From Brevibacillus reuszeri (GTDB lineage Bacteria > Bacillota > Bacilli > Brevibacillales > Brevibacillaceae), in the NCBI RefSeq assembly GCF_002897295.1, contig NZ_BEXF01000001.1, positions 1 to 64,000 of the forward strand: a stretch of 64,000 bases of DNA, written 5' to 3'. The translations under genes and the position numbers were made by a program. A model generated the notes under the pieces. The model worked only from the letters and a program-made list of their open reading frames with translations, was not told the DNA's origin and searched no databases. Below are positions 1-8,759 of the stretch, one piece after another (position 1 is the first letter of the stretch; every line of letters begins with the position of its first letter).

Positions 1-230
1 GGATGGACGCACCGCTGGTGCACCAGTTGTCACGCCAGTGGCACAGCTGGGTAGCTATGTGCGGAAGGGATAAGCGCTGAAAGCATCTAAGCGTGAAGCC
101 CCCTCCAAGATGAGACTTCCCACAGCGCAAGCTGGTAAGACCCCTCATAGACGATGAGGTTGATAGGTTCGGTGTGGAAGCGTGGTAACACGTGGAGCTG
201 ACGAATACTAATCGGTCGAGGACTTATCCA
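1..230 (+). rRNA. 23S ribosomal RNA, 3' end (partial)
   Basis: The window opens inside the last domain of a 23S rRNA gene. The stretch around 55-110 (GGAAGGGATAAGCGCTGAAAG) and the end at about 201-230 (ACGAATACTAATCGGTCGAG, then GACTTATCCA) are the conserved 3' end of bacterial 23S. The exact 3' end is set by analogy with other Bacillales. The usual 5S gene is not found downstream before the terminator at 275-299. Confidence 0.95.
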
Positions 231-274
231 CACTCTTAGCAATCATGCAGATCCAGTTTTCAAGGAATGAGCTA

Positions 275-299
275 GCCATCCGAGCAGGATGGTTTTTTT
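275..299 (+). terminator. Rho-independent terminator of the rRNA operon
   Basis: CCATCC (276-281) pairs with GGATGG (287-292) around a 5-base loop and is followed by seven T. It lies about 45 bases after the 23S end, so it closes the rRNA transcript. Confidence 0.8.
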
Positions 300-373
300 G
301 TTATTGAGGTTTATTAACGCTATCCTGTAGCATTTATAATGAGCACAATACAAAAGTACGGTGGTGAATTTGA

Positions 374-736
374 ATGAGTGAAAAATTTTGGTTAGTGCTG
401 CAGTATCCCTTGAAAAGCGTAAAAGGAAACCAACGAGATGAATGGTTAAAAAATAAAGTAATGGAATATTTGAATATTTATTTATCTGATGCTGAACTTG
501 GCTATGTCGATGGCTTTGATATGGGGAAATGCTTGTCTGACCCGGATAAATATGTACTTAACATATTTTGTGTCATTACGGATGAACAGCAAAGTATTGC
601 CTTGATAAAAAGAGTGCTCAGAGAACACAGGCTTGATTATACTCGAATAAAAATTGCAACGATGCCCTTTGAGGACGGAGAAACATACACTCTGAAATAT
701 GCCTATAAGAAAGGCGTGACTGATTTTTCGCTATAA
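374..736 (+). CDS. hypothetical protein, 120 aa
   Basis: A small acidic, soluble-looking protein with no signal peptide or membrane segment. I do not recognise the family. Features seen are a Tyr/Asp/Gly-rich middle (GYVDGFDMG near residue 44), a predicted beta strand (VLNIFCVIT) and a charged helix after it. That size and pattern resemble many small immunity-type or stand-alone alpha/beta proteins, but this is only an impression. The start is supported by GGTGGTGA about nine bases before the ATG. A TATAAT at 335-340 could be the -10 box, but no good -35 box is visible. It is a single-gene unit between the rRNA terminator and the shared terminator at 776-805. Confidence 0.7.
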   Translation: MSEKFWLVLQYPLKSVKGNQRDEWLKNKVMEYLNIYLSDAELGYVDGFDMGKCLSDPDKYVLNIFCVITDEQQSIALIKRVLREHRLDYTRIKIATMPFEDGETYTLKYAYKKGVTDFSL

Positions 737-775
737 CAGTACACAAGTATCTGCTTATCCAGGAAAAAACCAGAA

Positions 776-805
776 AGCCGGGTCCTACTAGAGGACTCGG
801 CTTTT
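776..805. terminator. bidirectional terminator
   Basis: AGCCGGGTCCT and AGGACTCGGCT form a stem of about 11 bp with one mismatch, followed by TTTT on the plus strand and preceded by AAAA-rich sequence on the other. It ends both the gene at 374 and the convergent CAP gene at 819-1400. Confidence 0.8.
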
Positions 806-818
806 ATATCCAATTTCA

Positions 819-1400
819 TTATCCGATGAATTCTTGTACCCAGTATCCATTCACAAAGCCTACACCGATTTTGGTGAAGGAAGGATTTATGATGTTTTGA
901 CGGTGTCCTTCACTGTTCATCCACTGGTTCATGACTTCCTCAGCGTTGCGTTGACCCATGGCGATGTTCTCACCCGCGGTCATATAAGATACTCCGAATT
1001 GTTTCATCATATCAAATGGAGAGCCATACGTAGGGCTTGTATGGTCAAAGTAGTTATTGTTGGACATATCAGCCGCTTTTGCTTTTGCAACTTTGTTCAG
1101 GGAAGCATCCAGTTCCACAGGCTTCAGACCTGCTTTTGCACGCTCTTGGTTCACCAAATCAGTTACTTGCTTCCCAACAGTAGAAGCATCCACTTGTTGG
1201 TTAGCTTGTTTTACTGGCTGCTGTTGACTCGCTGGCGCTGCGTAAGGTGCTTGCATTTGCGGTTGGACAGGTTGCATATATGGTTGATACCCGTATTGCG
1301 GATATGTGGTAGCGGCAGAAGCTGTGTTAGAAAAGCCCGAAAGAACAAATCCCAATCCCAATGTCGCGATTGCAATAGTACCAAGGCGTTTCATATTCAC
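819..1400 (-). CDS. secreted CAP-domain (YkwD/SCP-like) protein, 193 aa
   Basis: Residues 1-29 are a Sec signal peptide (KR n-region, hydrophobic core, cleavage after TASA). Residues 31-70 form a Pro/Gln/Tyr-rich linker. Residues 75-193 are a CAP domain of the bacterial YkwD type, with the family motifs NQERAKAGLKPV, FDHTSP, AGENIAMG and GHRQNIINP; these carry the conserved His and Glu residues of the CAP cavity. The protein should act outside the membrane; bacterial YkwD-like proteins have no firmly assigned reaction. The start is GTG at 1400, five bases after AAGGAG; an ATG six bases further on is possible. The gene is preceded by a c-di-AMP riboswitch, which suggests a link to wall or osmotic homeostasis. 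Confidence 0.9.
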   Translation of the reverse strand: MNMKRLGTIAIATLGLGFVLSGFSNTASAATTYPQYGYQPYMQPVQPQMQAPYAAPASQQQPVKQANQQVDASTVGKQVTDLVNQERAKAGLKPVELDASLNKVAKAKAADMSNNNYFDHTSPTYGSPFDMMKQFGVSYMTAGENIAMGQRNAEEVMNQWMNSEGHRQNIINPSFTKIGVGFVNGYWVQEFIG

Positions 1401-1416
1401 ATCGTCTCCTTTTTTT

Positions 1417-1550
1417 TGCCTACGAGGTTAGTTGACGGATTCGGATTGAGGAAACAACCCTACGCACTTTGGCGATTCACCCCATGCAGATCTCTCATCT
1501 GCAAGTAAAAAAGATCCCCCGCACTTCCATTCGAGAGGAAGTTTCGGCTG
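1417..1550 (-). promoter_or_regulatory. cyclic-di-AMP riboswitch (ydaO/yuaA class)
   Basis: Read on the minus strand, the leader shows the conserved blocks of the ydaO/yuaA aptamer in order: GCCGAAACTTCC (1548-1537), GCGGGGGATC, GGGGTGAATCGCC, GTAGGG and TTTCCTCAATCCGAATCC, then GTCAACTAACCTCGTAGGC ending at about 1418. The aptamer ends about 17 bases before the CAP gene start, so the AAGGAG site lies just after it. In known cases c-di-AMP binding turns off genes for wall hydrolases, osmoprotectant or potassium transport. The assignment rests on recognised sequence blocks, not on a covariance search. Confidence 0.88.
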
Positions 1551-1682
1551 TTTTGTTTGGCATGACCTAGAATAACAGAGATTCACCGGCGAAAGAAACC
1601 CATAAATTTTGGTAGGATTAATAAGAATACCTTTTGTTTTATTGAGAGGGTGGAGACTCACTACAGCTCCAAGCAAGTGTCT

Positions 1683-3944
1683 TCACTCAGGATGATTGCG
1701 AGTCCCTCGCCCCATCTCAAAGGGCGAGGTAACCCCCTCATACAAAAGATGCATCGACATACCCAAAGCAGCATGGTCTTGATTATGACAATGATCCATC
1801 CACAGACCTGGATTATCGGCGCGGAATGCGACTTCATACGTTTCACCTGGCGCCACATTGAGGGTGTCCGTCCACCATGGACTGCCTGTTACGGCGTTCC
1901 CGTTACGACTAAGAACCAGCATTGTATGTCCGTGCAGGTGCATCGGATGATCCGTGAAGCTGCGGTTGACAAAGGTCATTTTCACCAGATCGCCTTCCTT
2001 GACTACCTGTATCGGTGTTTCTGGGTATACCTTGCCGTTGATCGTCCACAAGCCATCCAGACGTCCGTCATAAAATCCAACCTGAAGATCAAACAGCATG
2101 AGATATTCGCGATCGTAGCGGGTATTCAGATCAAAAGGCAGCGATTGCGGACTGCCATAGCGTGTCGGGTCAAACAGAGGAAGCTCTGTATTCATGCTTG
2201 GCAATTCGCCTGTGCCGTCAGGACTCAGCAATAATCCCTTTCCATTTGCTTGTTTACTCTGCGCAAAGAATACAGGGCGATTCGGCATGGTAAAGGAGAC
2301 GTCATATCTTCCACCTGCAGCTAGTTTCAAGGCTTGGTTGGCAATCAGATTCGGCTCTTTCACATCATTCCCGTCAATGGCGATTACCTGAAAAGGCGTG
2401 CCGAGCAATTGAAAGGTCACAGGAAAGTTATCCGCATTGATGAGACGCAGCCGCACTGACGTACCAGGTGAGACAGTATCGAGCATGAGCGTATCGCGTC
2501 CGGACAACGTGATGCCCCCGTCCGCCAGCTTGTGATGAACCAGTGTCAGGTCGCGTTTATAGCTGGCTACAGGCTGCTCTGTCTCCGCTGGTTCTACGAC
2601 GAGTGCACCAAGAAGTCCTTTCCGAACTTGGACAGAAGCTTGTTGATGAGAGTGGTACCAGAATGTTCCTGTCTGCTTGGCGACAAATCGATATACATGC
2701 TTCTCACCAGGCATCACGGCATCCTGTGTAGCTCCGGCAACACCATCCTCTGCGTTTGGTACATTCAATCCATGCCAGTGAATGGTTACGCCATCCGATA
2801 TATCCTTATTTTCTAAGACAACCTCAATGAGCTCACCTTGTTTCATTCTCAGCTCAGGTCCAGGATATTTACCGTTGAAGGTCCAAGCCTCGGTTGTTTT
2901 TCCAGAGGGAAGCTGAATCGTTGTTTTTTGAGCGGTCAACGTAAACTGGCGATCCGGTTCACCCGTATGAGGTCCCGTCAAATCGGTGACACTTACCGTT
3001 TTGCCAGATGTCGCTGGGGCGGAGTGCTGTTCGTGAGCCGCAGCAGATGCAGAATGGTCAACCATTTTTAGCTGATCGGGCAATATGCTTGCGAGCAATT
3101 CTTGATGCCCCCAAAAGTAACCACTCGTTCCCAACAGAAGAAAAATTGAAACAGTGCGTAAAAAACGAAGTACGGCATGTGGTCGACGCAGCTCACCAGG
3201 ACGGGAAGCGCGATGCTGCCGCCATGAGTGTAAAATCCACAGGAGAGAGACACCTGTAACAAAAGCGCCCCACGCAATGGCCAGCTTATTGATCTCCAAC
3301 GTAACAGCAGGAAACATGAATTGAAGAATGAGGGCAATCAAAGCACCCAGTGCAGCTGCCTGTAGAGGCACGATCATTTCAGGGGCAGAGGCATCCCTTC
3401 TCCATGCAGCATCGACTGCATCTGTCGGCAGTGGTGCGCTTTTACCAGTTGGTGCTTCCAAAGTGGTTGCTGTCTCACGAAAACCGTCAACCTCTGTTGT
3501 TGTTGGGAGATTTTCTACAGCTTCGTCCAGTAGGGGCTCATCCCATGCTTTGGCGGAGGCTGTATCGAAAGTAAGTGGGGCAGAAGTCGCCTGTTGCTTG
3601 TCTTGGCGAATATGTCCCATCACTAAACGAGATAGTCGCGGAACCGAAATCAACAGACTGGCAGCAAGTGGCAGCAGAAGCAGCGGCAAAAAACCGATCA
3701 CCTTGTCTTTTATGTACAACCAGCCAAAGGAATGAAAAAGAGACCACGTAACAAACACCTGGAAGGCAAACAGCAGTAGTGCCAAAACAAAGAAAAACAG
3801 CGTCCACCCGGCACTTTTTTTCAAGGAACGGGTAGTTTGGGCATAAACAAGTTCCTTAGCTTTACAAGCTGGAAGGAGCGTAGCGAGCAATAAGAGCACA
3901 AAGAGCCCTTGATGGACCCCGGCGAGTGTTTCAAATTCTGACAT
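1683..3944 (-). CDS. membrane-anchored multicopper oxidase, 753 aa
   Basis: The N-terminal ~290 residues hold about six membrane segments (near residues 12-28, 46-68, 78-95, 192-212, 220-238 and 260-275) with a long hydrophilic stretch between the third and fourth. The C-terminal part is a complete multicopper oxidase: HWHG (~389), HSH (~431), HPMHLHGH (~666) and HCHNQDHAALGM (~718) give the type 1, 2 and 3 copper ligands. It should oxidise metal ions or phenols outside the membrane using O2. The start ATG at 3944 follows GGGAGGA with good spacing; an in-frame start further up (4076) lacks a ribosome binding site. The fusion of a multi-pass membrane domain to the oxidase is less common than soluble CotA-type enzymes. 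Substrate unknown. Confidence 0.85.
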   Translation of the reverse strand: MSEFETLAGVHQGLFVLLLLATLLPACKAKELVYAQTTRSLKKSAGWTLFFFVLALLLFAFQVFVTWSLFHSFGWLYIKDKVIGFLPLLLLPLAASLLISVPRLSRLVMGHIRQDKQQATSAPLTFDTASAKAWDEPLLDEAVENLPTTTEVDGFRETATTLEAPTGKSAPLPTDAVDAAWRRDASAPEMIVPLQAAALGALIALILQFMFPAVTLEINKLAIAWGAFVTGVSLLWILHSWRQHRASRPGELRRPHAVLRFLRTVSIFLLLGTSGYFWGHQELLASILPDQLKMVDHSASAAAHEQHSAPATSGKTVSVTDLTGPHTGEPDRQFTLTAQKTTIQLPSGKTTEAWTFNGKYPGPELRMKQGELIEVVLENKDISDGVTIHWHGLNVPNAEDGVAGATQDAVMPGEKHVYRFVAKQTGTFWYHSHQQASVQVRKGLLGALVVEPAETEQPVASYKRDLTLVHHKLADGGITLSGRDTLMLDTVSPGTSVRLRLINADNFPVTFQLLGTPFQVIAIDGNDVKEPNLIANQALKLAAGGRYDVSFTMPNRPVFFAQSKQANGKGLLLSPDGTGELPSMNTELPLFDPTRYGSPQSLPFDLNTRYDREYLMLFDLQVGFYDGRLDGLWTINGKVYPETPIQVVKEGDLVKMTFVNRSFTDHPMHLHGHTMLVLSRNGNAVTGSPWWTDTLNVAPGETYEVAFRADNPGLWMDHCHNQDHAALGMSMHLLYEGVTSPFEMGRGTRNHPE

Positions 3945-4036
3945 GAACAGTTCCTCCCGATTTATGAGTACGCTTTTTATGATATAGAGGAACGGCCGAT
4001 GCCCAAACGTACCCGCGCAGTATTTTCCCTCCGTCT

Positions 4037-4050
4037 CAGGTCTGAACCTG
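4037..4050. promoter_or_regulatory. 14-bp palindrome between divergent genes
   Basis: CAGGT and ACCTG flank CTGA, giving a perfect 5-bp inverted repeat in the gap between the multicopper oxidase and the ABC exporter. It could be an operator for either gene. No clear -35/-10 pair was found near it, so function is a guess. Confidence 0.3.
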
Positions 4051-4126
4051 TAGGTGCCCGTGCTGAATGGCTGCAATCGTACGTATACATCAAAAGATCA
4101 ATCCTACAGCTGGGGGGAGCGTTCTT

Positions 4127-5905
4127 TTGGATACGTTTAAACGGTTAAAGGATTACTACTGGCCCTATAGACGATTATTTCTGGTGTCGATTCTTTCCTT
4201 GTTTGTCGTGACAAGTGTGACAGTCATTTATCCCCTTGTTTTGAAGTACACGATCGATGATGTTTTTGGACAGGGGCAGTACGGGCAGGTTCCTTATTTA
4301 GCTATCGGGTTTATTGTGCTGATGGGGATAAAGGGAATCGCCGTCTATTACCACCAGTATTTCGGGGATTTGTTTGGAGTCTCTACCGTTTATGAGCTTC
4401 GCAATGAGCTGTACACCAAGCTGCAATATTTGCCTTTTCGTTATTATGACAGTGCCAAGACAGGTGACCTGATGTCCCGACTTGCGGGTGATGTCGAGGT
4501 CTTTCGGTTTTTTCTGTCGTTTGGTTTGGCTCAGTGCTTGAACTTTTTGCTGCTTATCGGATTTGGTTTTGCCATCATGCTTTATTTGCATCCAACGCTA
4601 GCTTTGGTCACGTTAATTGCGATGCCCTTTGTAGCCATTACCGCCTACCGTTTTGATAAGAAAGTCCATGTGGCCTTCAAGGAAATACGGGAGGCTTTTT
4701 CCGCATTAACGACCAAGGTACAGGAAAATATTAGCGGAATCGGCACCGTCAAGGCGCTGTCACAGGAAAGCTTTGAGATCTCCTCCTTTACGGGCAAAAA
4801 TCAAAGCTATAAGGACAATCACATTTCTACAGCGAAAATTTGGAGTGCTTTTTTTCCAATCATGGAGCTGATCGGCAATATTTGTGTCGTTGCGCTATTG
4901 GCGTACGGCGGTTGGCTCGTCATTCATGATCAGATGAAGCTGGGTGAGCTGGTTGCCTTTTTTAGTCTGGTCTGGTTTATCATCGGTCCGTTGATGCAGC
5001 TCGGTTTTATACTTAATTCGTACTCCCAATCGAAGGCAGCAGGAGAAAGATTGCTACAGGTCCTGGATGAACCGGATCATGCTCCAGGTGCAAAAGAGGC
5101 AGTGATGTCCAATCGAAAGGTCTTGCATGGACACGTGTCGTTTATCGAGGTGAGCCTGGCCTACAATGAGAAGAACGAAAAGGCATTACATACGATTAGC
5201 TTTGATGCTCCTCCCGGAAAGGTCATCGGTTTCATCGGCGCTACAGGAGCAGGAAAAACCTCGATCACGCAGCTGATCTCACGCTTTTATACTCCGACAG
5301 CAGGTACGATTTTAATAGACGGCAAGGACATCGCAGACTACGAGCATCAAGAGCTGCGAAAAAATATCGGCGTCGTTTTTCAAGAGTCCTTTCTGTTTTC
5401 CTGCTCGATTTACGACAATATTGCATACGGAAATCCTCAAGCCTCGCTCGAAGAGGTAATCATCGCTGCCAAGTATGCGCAGGCACATGATTTTATTGCA
5501 GAGCTGCCGGATGGATATGACACACTTTTAGGAGAGAGGGGGCTTGGCTTGTCAGGGGGGCAAAAGCAGCGGATTGCGATTGCCCGAGCCTTTTTAACCA
5601 AGCCGAGCATTCTGATTTTAGACGATGCGACGAGCGCAGTTGATATGGAGACGGAGTTCCGGATTCAACAGGCATTACACGAGGTGATGGTGGGGCGCAC
5701 GACCTTTATTATTGCGCATCGGATATCTTCCTTGAAGCATGCCGACGAAATCGTCGTCTTAGACCGCGGTCATGTGCTGGAAAGGGGTACCCATGAACAG
5801 CTGCTTGCTTTGCCAGAGGGAAGCTATCGGCGAATCTATGAGATCCAGTACAAGGATCATCTCACAGCTATTCATGAGCGGACGGGGGAGTGGAGCAGGA
5901 CATGA
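4127..5905 (+). CDS. ABC exporter subunit 1 (YfiB-like; degenerate Walker B), 592 aa
   Basis: A half-size ABC exporter: six-helix membrane domain (about residues 1-310), then a nucleotide-binding domain with Walker A GATGAGKT (~370), signature LSGGQ (~474) and H-loop AHR. The Walker B ends ILDD, with Asp where the catalytic Glu normally sits. This marks the non-catalytic site of heterodimeric exporters such as the TM287/288 and BmrCD types. The most likely start is TTG at 4127, seven bases after GGGGGGAG; an upstream ATG at 4067 has no ribosome binding site. It overlaps the next gene by four bases (ATGA), so the two should be translated together as one transporter, probably for drugs or lipids. 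Confidence 0.88.
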   Translation: MDTFKRLKDYYWPYRRLFLVSILSLFVVTSVTVIYPLVLKYTIDDVFGQGQYGQVPYLAIGFIVLMGIKGIAVYYHQYFGDLFGVSTVYELRNELYTKLQYLPFRYYDSAKTGDLMSRLAGDVEVFRFFLSFGLAQCLNFLLLIGFGFAIMLYLHPTLALVTLIAMPFVAITAYRFDKKVHVAFKEIREAFSALTTKVQENISGIGTVKALSQESFEISSFTGKNQSYKDNHISTAKIWSAFFPIMELIGNICVVALLAYGGWLVIHDQMKLGELVAFFSLVWFIIGPLMQLGFILNSYSQSKAAGERLLQVLDEPDHAPGAKEAVMSNRKVLHGHVSFIEVSLAYNEKNEKALHTISFDAPPGKVIGFIGATGAGKTSITQLISRFYTPTAGTILIDGKDIADYEHQELRKNIGVVFQESFLFSCSIYDNIAYGNPQASLEEVIIAAKYAQAHDFIAELPDGYDTLLGERGLGLSGGQKQRIAIARAFLTKPSILILDDATSAVDMETEFRIQQALHEVMVGRTTFIIAHRISSLKHADEIVVLDRGHVLERGTHEQLLALPEGSYRRIYEIQYKDHLTAIHERTGEWSRT

Positions 5906-7701
5906 CGACTAGGCAAGGGCAGGAGAGGTTTCAGTATTCGATCGACAATGTCATCGATAAGCCTTACAACTGGTCACAGATGGCGAGACTCGCTGGATAT
6001 ATGAAGCCGTACTTAAACAAGTGGCTCCCTTTTGCCGTCTTGTCACTGGTTGCGGTGACGATCGTCCGTCTTGGCGTTCCTTTTTTGATGAGCATAGCAA
6101 TTGATGAGGCGATTCAGAAAAAGGACTGGGGCTATCTGGTGAGCTTGACTGGCATCATTTTGGGGCTGTATTTGCTCGGGTGGTTTGAAAGTGCCCTGCG
6201 TATTCGTTGGACAAATCAGCTTGGTCATTCGATTATATTCGATCTTCGCCAGCAGTTGTTTACACATATTCAAAGGCTGTCGCACCGCTTTTTTGATGGC
6301 CGCTCAGCGGGCTCTATCATCGTACGGATTACAAATGATATCAATTCCTTGCAGGATCTGTTTACAAACGGTGTCGTCAACATTTTTATCGATATCACGA
6401 TTCTGATTGGGATCGTAGTGATGTTGTTCGTCCTCAGTCCGACACTTACACTAGGGATCATGATTGTTCTTCCCTTGATGTTTTTGATATCGATCAAGCT
6501 GCGAAAGAAAATTCGGCTTTCCTGGCAAAAGGTCAGGCTCAAGCAATCGAGCATTAATTCACATCTGAATGAGAGCATCCAAGGGATTCGGGTGACACAA
6601 TCGTTTACACAGGAGCAGGAGAACATTGCTTTTTTCAGGCGAATGAATCAGGATAACTACGAGGCGTGGAGAATCGCTACACAGAGAAGTGCAACGTTTC
6701 GACCTGTAGTAGACATGGCGGGTGCGATTGGCACGGCGATTTTGATCGGACTTGGAGCCGTATTGATCCAAGCGGATGATATTTCAGTAGGTGTATTTGT
6801 CGCCTTCGCTTATTATCTAGGTAACTTTTGGGAGCCAATTTCACGCCTCGGCCAAGTGTACAACCAGCTACTGATGGCGATGGCCTCCTCAGAGCGAATC
6901 TTTGAATTTCTGGACGAAAAGCCTTCTGTACCCGAGAAAAAGGGGGCAATCGATTTGGGCGTCATCCGGGGCGAGATCGAGCTAGCTGACGTATCCTTTA
7001 CCTACGATGGCAAAAGAGACGTGCTGCATGATATCAGCTTGCACATTCGAGCGGGCGAGACGGTTGCCTTTGTCGGGCATACCGGCTCTGGGAAGACATC
7101 CATCGTGAATCTGATTTGCCGTTTTTACGACCCGACCAGTGGCTGTATTCGGATAGATGGGGCCGATCTTCGGGAGGTTCAGCTGGATACGCTTCGCTCG
7201 CAAGTTAGTATTGTGCTTCAGGAAACGTTCATTTTTTCGGGAACCATTATGGAGAATATTCGCTTTGGGCGTCCAGGGGCAACTGATGAGGAAGTGATGC
7301 GCGCGGCAAAAGAAATTGGGGCTGACCTCTTTATTCGCAGGCTCCCAAAAGGTTATGATACAGAGGTGGAAGAACGTGGGAATGTGCTTTCGCAGGGAGA
7401 GAGGCAGCTGCTTTCTTTTGCCCGTGCGCTGCTCGCCGACCCGCGAATTCTGATTTTGGATGAAGCAACAGCAAGTATTGATACAGAGACCGAGGTCAGG
7501 GTGCAGCGTGCGCTAAATCGGCTCCTGCTGGGGAGAACAGCCATCGTGATTGCCCATCGGCTGTCTACAATACGCGAAGTAAGCAAAATAGTAGTGCTTG
7601 ATCACGGCAGAGTGATTGAGCAAGGAAATCACGAGCAGCTCATGAATAAAAAAGGTGCTTATTACAACCTTGTCAGCTCTTCATTTCGTGTAATGGAATA
7701 A
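5902..7701 (+). CDS. ABC exporter subunit 2 (YfiC-like), 599 aa
   Basis: Partner of the preceding half-transporter. It has a short cytosolic N-terminus (DNVIDKPYNWSQM is typical of the YfiC side), six membrane helices, and a nucleotide-binding domain with Walker A GHTGSGKT (~391), Walker B ILDEATAS with the catalytic Glu intact (~516), and AHR. Its signature is LSQGE instead of LSGGQ, the expected match to the degenerate Walker B of subunit 1, so one ATP site is canonical and one is not. The ATG at 5902 overlaps the upstream stop; an in-frame GTG at 5890 is an alternative. Substrate cannot be read from the sequence. Confidence 0.9.
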   Translation: MTTRQGQERFQYSIDNVIDKPYNWSQMARLAGYMKPYLNKWLPFAVLSLVAVTIVRLGVPFLMSIAIDEAIQKKDWGYLVSLTGIILGLYLLGWFESALRIRWTNQLGHSIIFDLRQQLFTHIQRLSHRFFDGRSAGSIIVRITNDINSLQDLFTNGVVNIFIDITILIGIVVMLFVLSPTLTLGIMIVLPLMFLISIKLRKKIRLSWQKVRLKQSSINSHLNESIQGIRVTQSFTQEQENIAFFRRMNQDNYEAWRIATQRSATFRPVVDMAGAIGTAILIGLGAVLIQADDISVGVFVAFAYYLGNFWEPISRLGQVYNQLLMAMASSERIFEFLDEKPSVPEKKGAIDLGVIRGEIELADVSFTYDGKRDVLHDISLHIRAGETVAFVGHTGSGKTSIVNLICRFYDPTSGCIRIDGADLREVQLDTLRSQVSIVLQETFIFSGTIMENIRFGRPGATDEEVMRAAKEIGADLFIRRLPKGYDTEVEERGNVLSQGERQLLSFARALLADPRILILDEATASIDTETEVRVQRALNRLLLGRTAIVIAHRLSTIREVSKIVVLDHGRVIEQGNHEQLMNKKGAYYNLVSSSFRVME

Positions 7702-7840
7702 GATTGGAGTGAAAAAGCGCATGTACTTCTTATTTGTAGAAACATAACAACGCAGGCCGCGTTCTCGTGCTCCACCGCTTTTCCTTTTTTAACGAAAAGA
7801 GAAGAAAAGATTCGATTGGGAAAACGGAGGAGAAGAAAAG

Positions 7841-8611
7841 ATGCAAGAAAAGGACTGGATGAGTGTATTTCAAGAAGAAATCAATGTCCCATTTGAGGGA
7901 TGGAACTTTTCGCGACTAACAGAAACAGGCAGAATGCAGGAAGCTCCACTAAGCTGGAACTATGCGAGCGTGGTGCGGCAAAGAATGAGAGGGATCCAAT
8001 CACTTCTGGACATGGGTACCGGGGGAGGGGAGCTGCTGAGCAAATTGCAGCCTCTGCCCAGCAAGACCTTTGCTACGGAAGGCTATTTGCCCAATGTAGA
8101 AGTCGCCAGGGCAAATCTGGAGCCACTAGGTGTTCATGTTATTTCTTTAGATGGAGACGACGAGCTGCCACTTCCAGACCAATCGATGGACTTGATTATT
8201 AATCGCCATGAGTCCTATTTACCGTCTGAGGTTTATCGTCTGCTGAAGCCAGAGGGCATTTTTATCACGCAGCAGGTAGGCGGCAAAGATAATCATAAGC
8301 TGAACCACTTACTAGGTGCCCCGGTCCCGACAGACTATCTTCACTGGGATTTGACCTTCGCCACCAATCAATTGAAAGAGGCGGGCTTCAGCATTTTGGA
8401 GCAAAAAGAGGAAGAAGCCTTTACGCGCTTTTACGATGTAGGAGCGATTATTTACTACTTGAAAGCGATCGAGTGGCAAATTCACGACTTTACCATTGAG
8501 CGCTATGCAGATCAGCTTGTTTCACTTCATTATGACCTGCAAAATGCCGGATACGTCGATATTCCGACCCATCGATTTATCATCGTGGCACAGACAGGCC
8601 GAAAACTGTAA
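7841..8611 (+). CDS. class I SAM-dependent methyltransferase, 256 aa
   Basis: A single Rossmann-type methyltransferase domain. Motif I is LLDMGTGGGE at about residue 53, followed by an acidic residue at the end of strand 2 (ATEGYLPN), the motif LPLPDQSMDLIINRHESY, and the post-motif VYRLLKPEGIFITQQVGG. These are the usual SAM-binding blocks of the UbiE/Methyltransf_11 type. The substrate is not evident. The C-terminal ~90 residues (FTRFYDVGAIIYYLKAIEW) resemble small-molecule methyltransferases of unknown target common in Bacillales. GGAGG lies about ten bases before the ATG. The gene stands alone: a 139-base gap precedes it and a terminator follows. Confidence 0.85.
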   Translation: MQEKDWMSVFQEEINVPFEGWNFSRLTETGRMQEAPLSWNYASVVRQRMRGIQSLLDMGTGGGELLSKLQPLPSKTFATEGYLPNVEVARANLEPLGVHVISLDGDDELPLPDQSMDLIINRHESYLPSEVYRLLKPEGIFITQQVGGKDNHKLNHLLGAPVPTDYLHWDLTFATNQLKEAGFSILEQKEEEAFTRFYDVGAIIYYLKAIEWQIHDFTIERYADQLVSLHYDLQNAGYVDIPTHRFIIVAQTGRKL

Positions 8612-8661
8612 AAAAGTGATTCCCAATTGTCGATAAGACAGTGTGGGAGCGCGCAAGACCA

Positions 8662-8687
8662 AAGCACCCAGCAATAGGGTGCTTTTT
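8662..8687 (+). terminator. Rho-independent terminator
   Basis: AAGCACCC and GGGTGCTT form a perfect 8-bp stem around GCAATA-type loop and run into TTTTT. It closes the methyltransferase gene. Confidence 0.85.
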
Positions 8688-8759
8688 CACATGGTGGAAT
8701 AAGCAGCCTCCCTTCAATTGATAAAACTACCCTTAGACGGAGAAGGAGACGTGAAGCAG

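Noticed and set aside
231..373. 5S rRNA gene expected after 23S
   Set aside because: Searched by eye for the conserved 5S blocks; none before the terminator at 275-299 or after it.
834..1508. 224-codon open frame on the plus strand over the CAP gene and riboswitch
   Set aside because: Antisense to the CAP gene, with no ribosome binding site and no protein-like pattern.
7712..7750. 12-codon GTG-started peptide (MKKRMYFLFVET) before the methyltransferase
   Set aside because: GGAG is too close to the GTG, no hairpin or attenuator follows, and there is no codon pattern to support a leader peptide.
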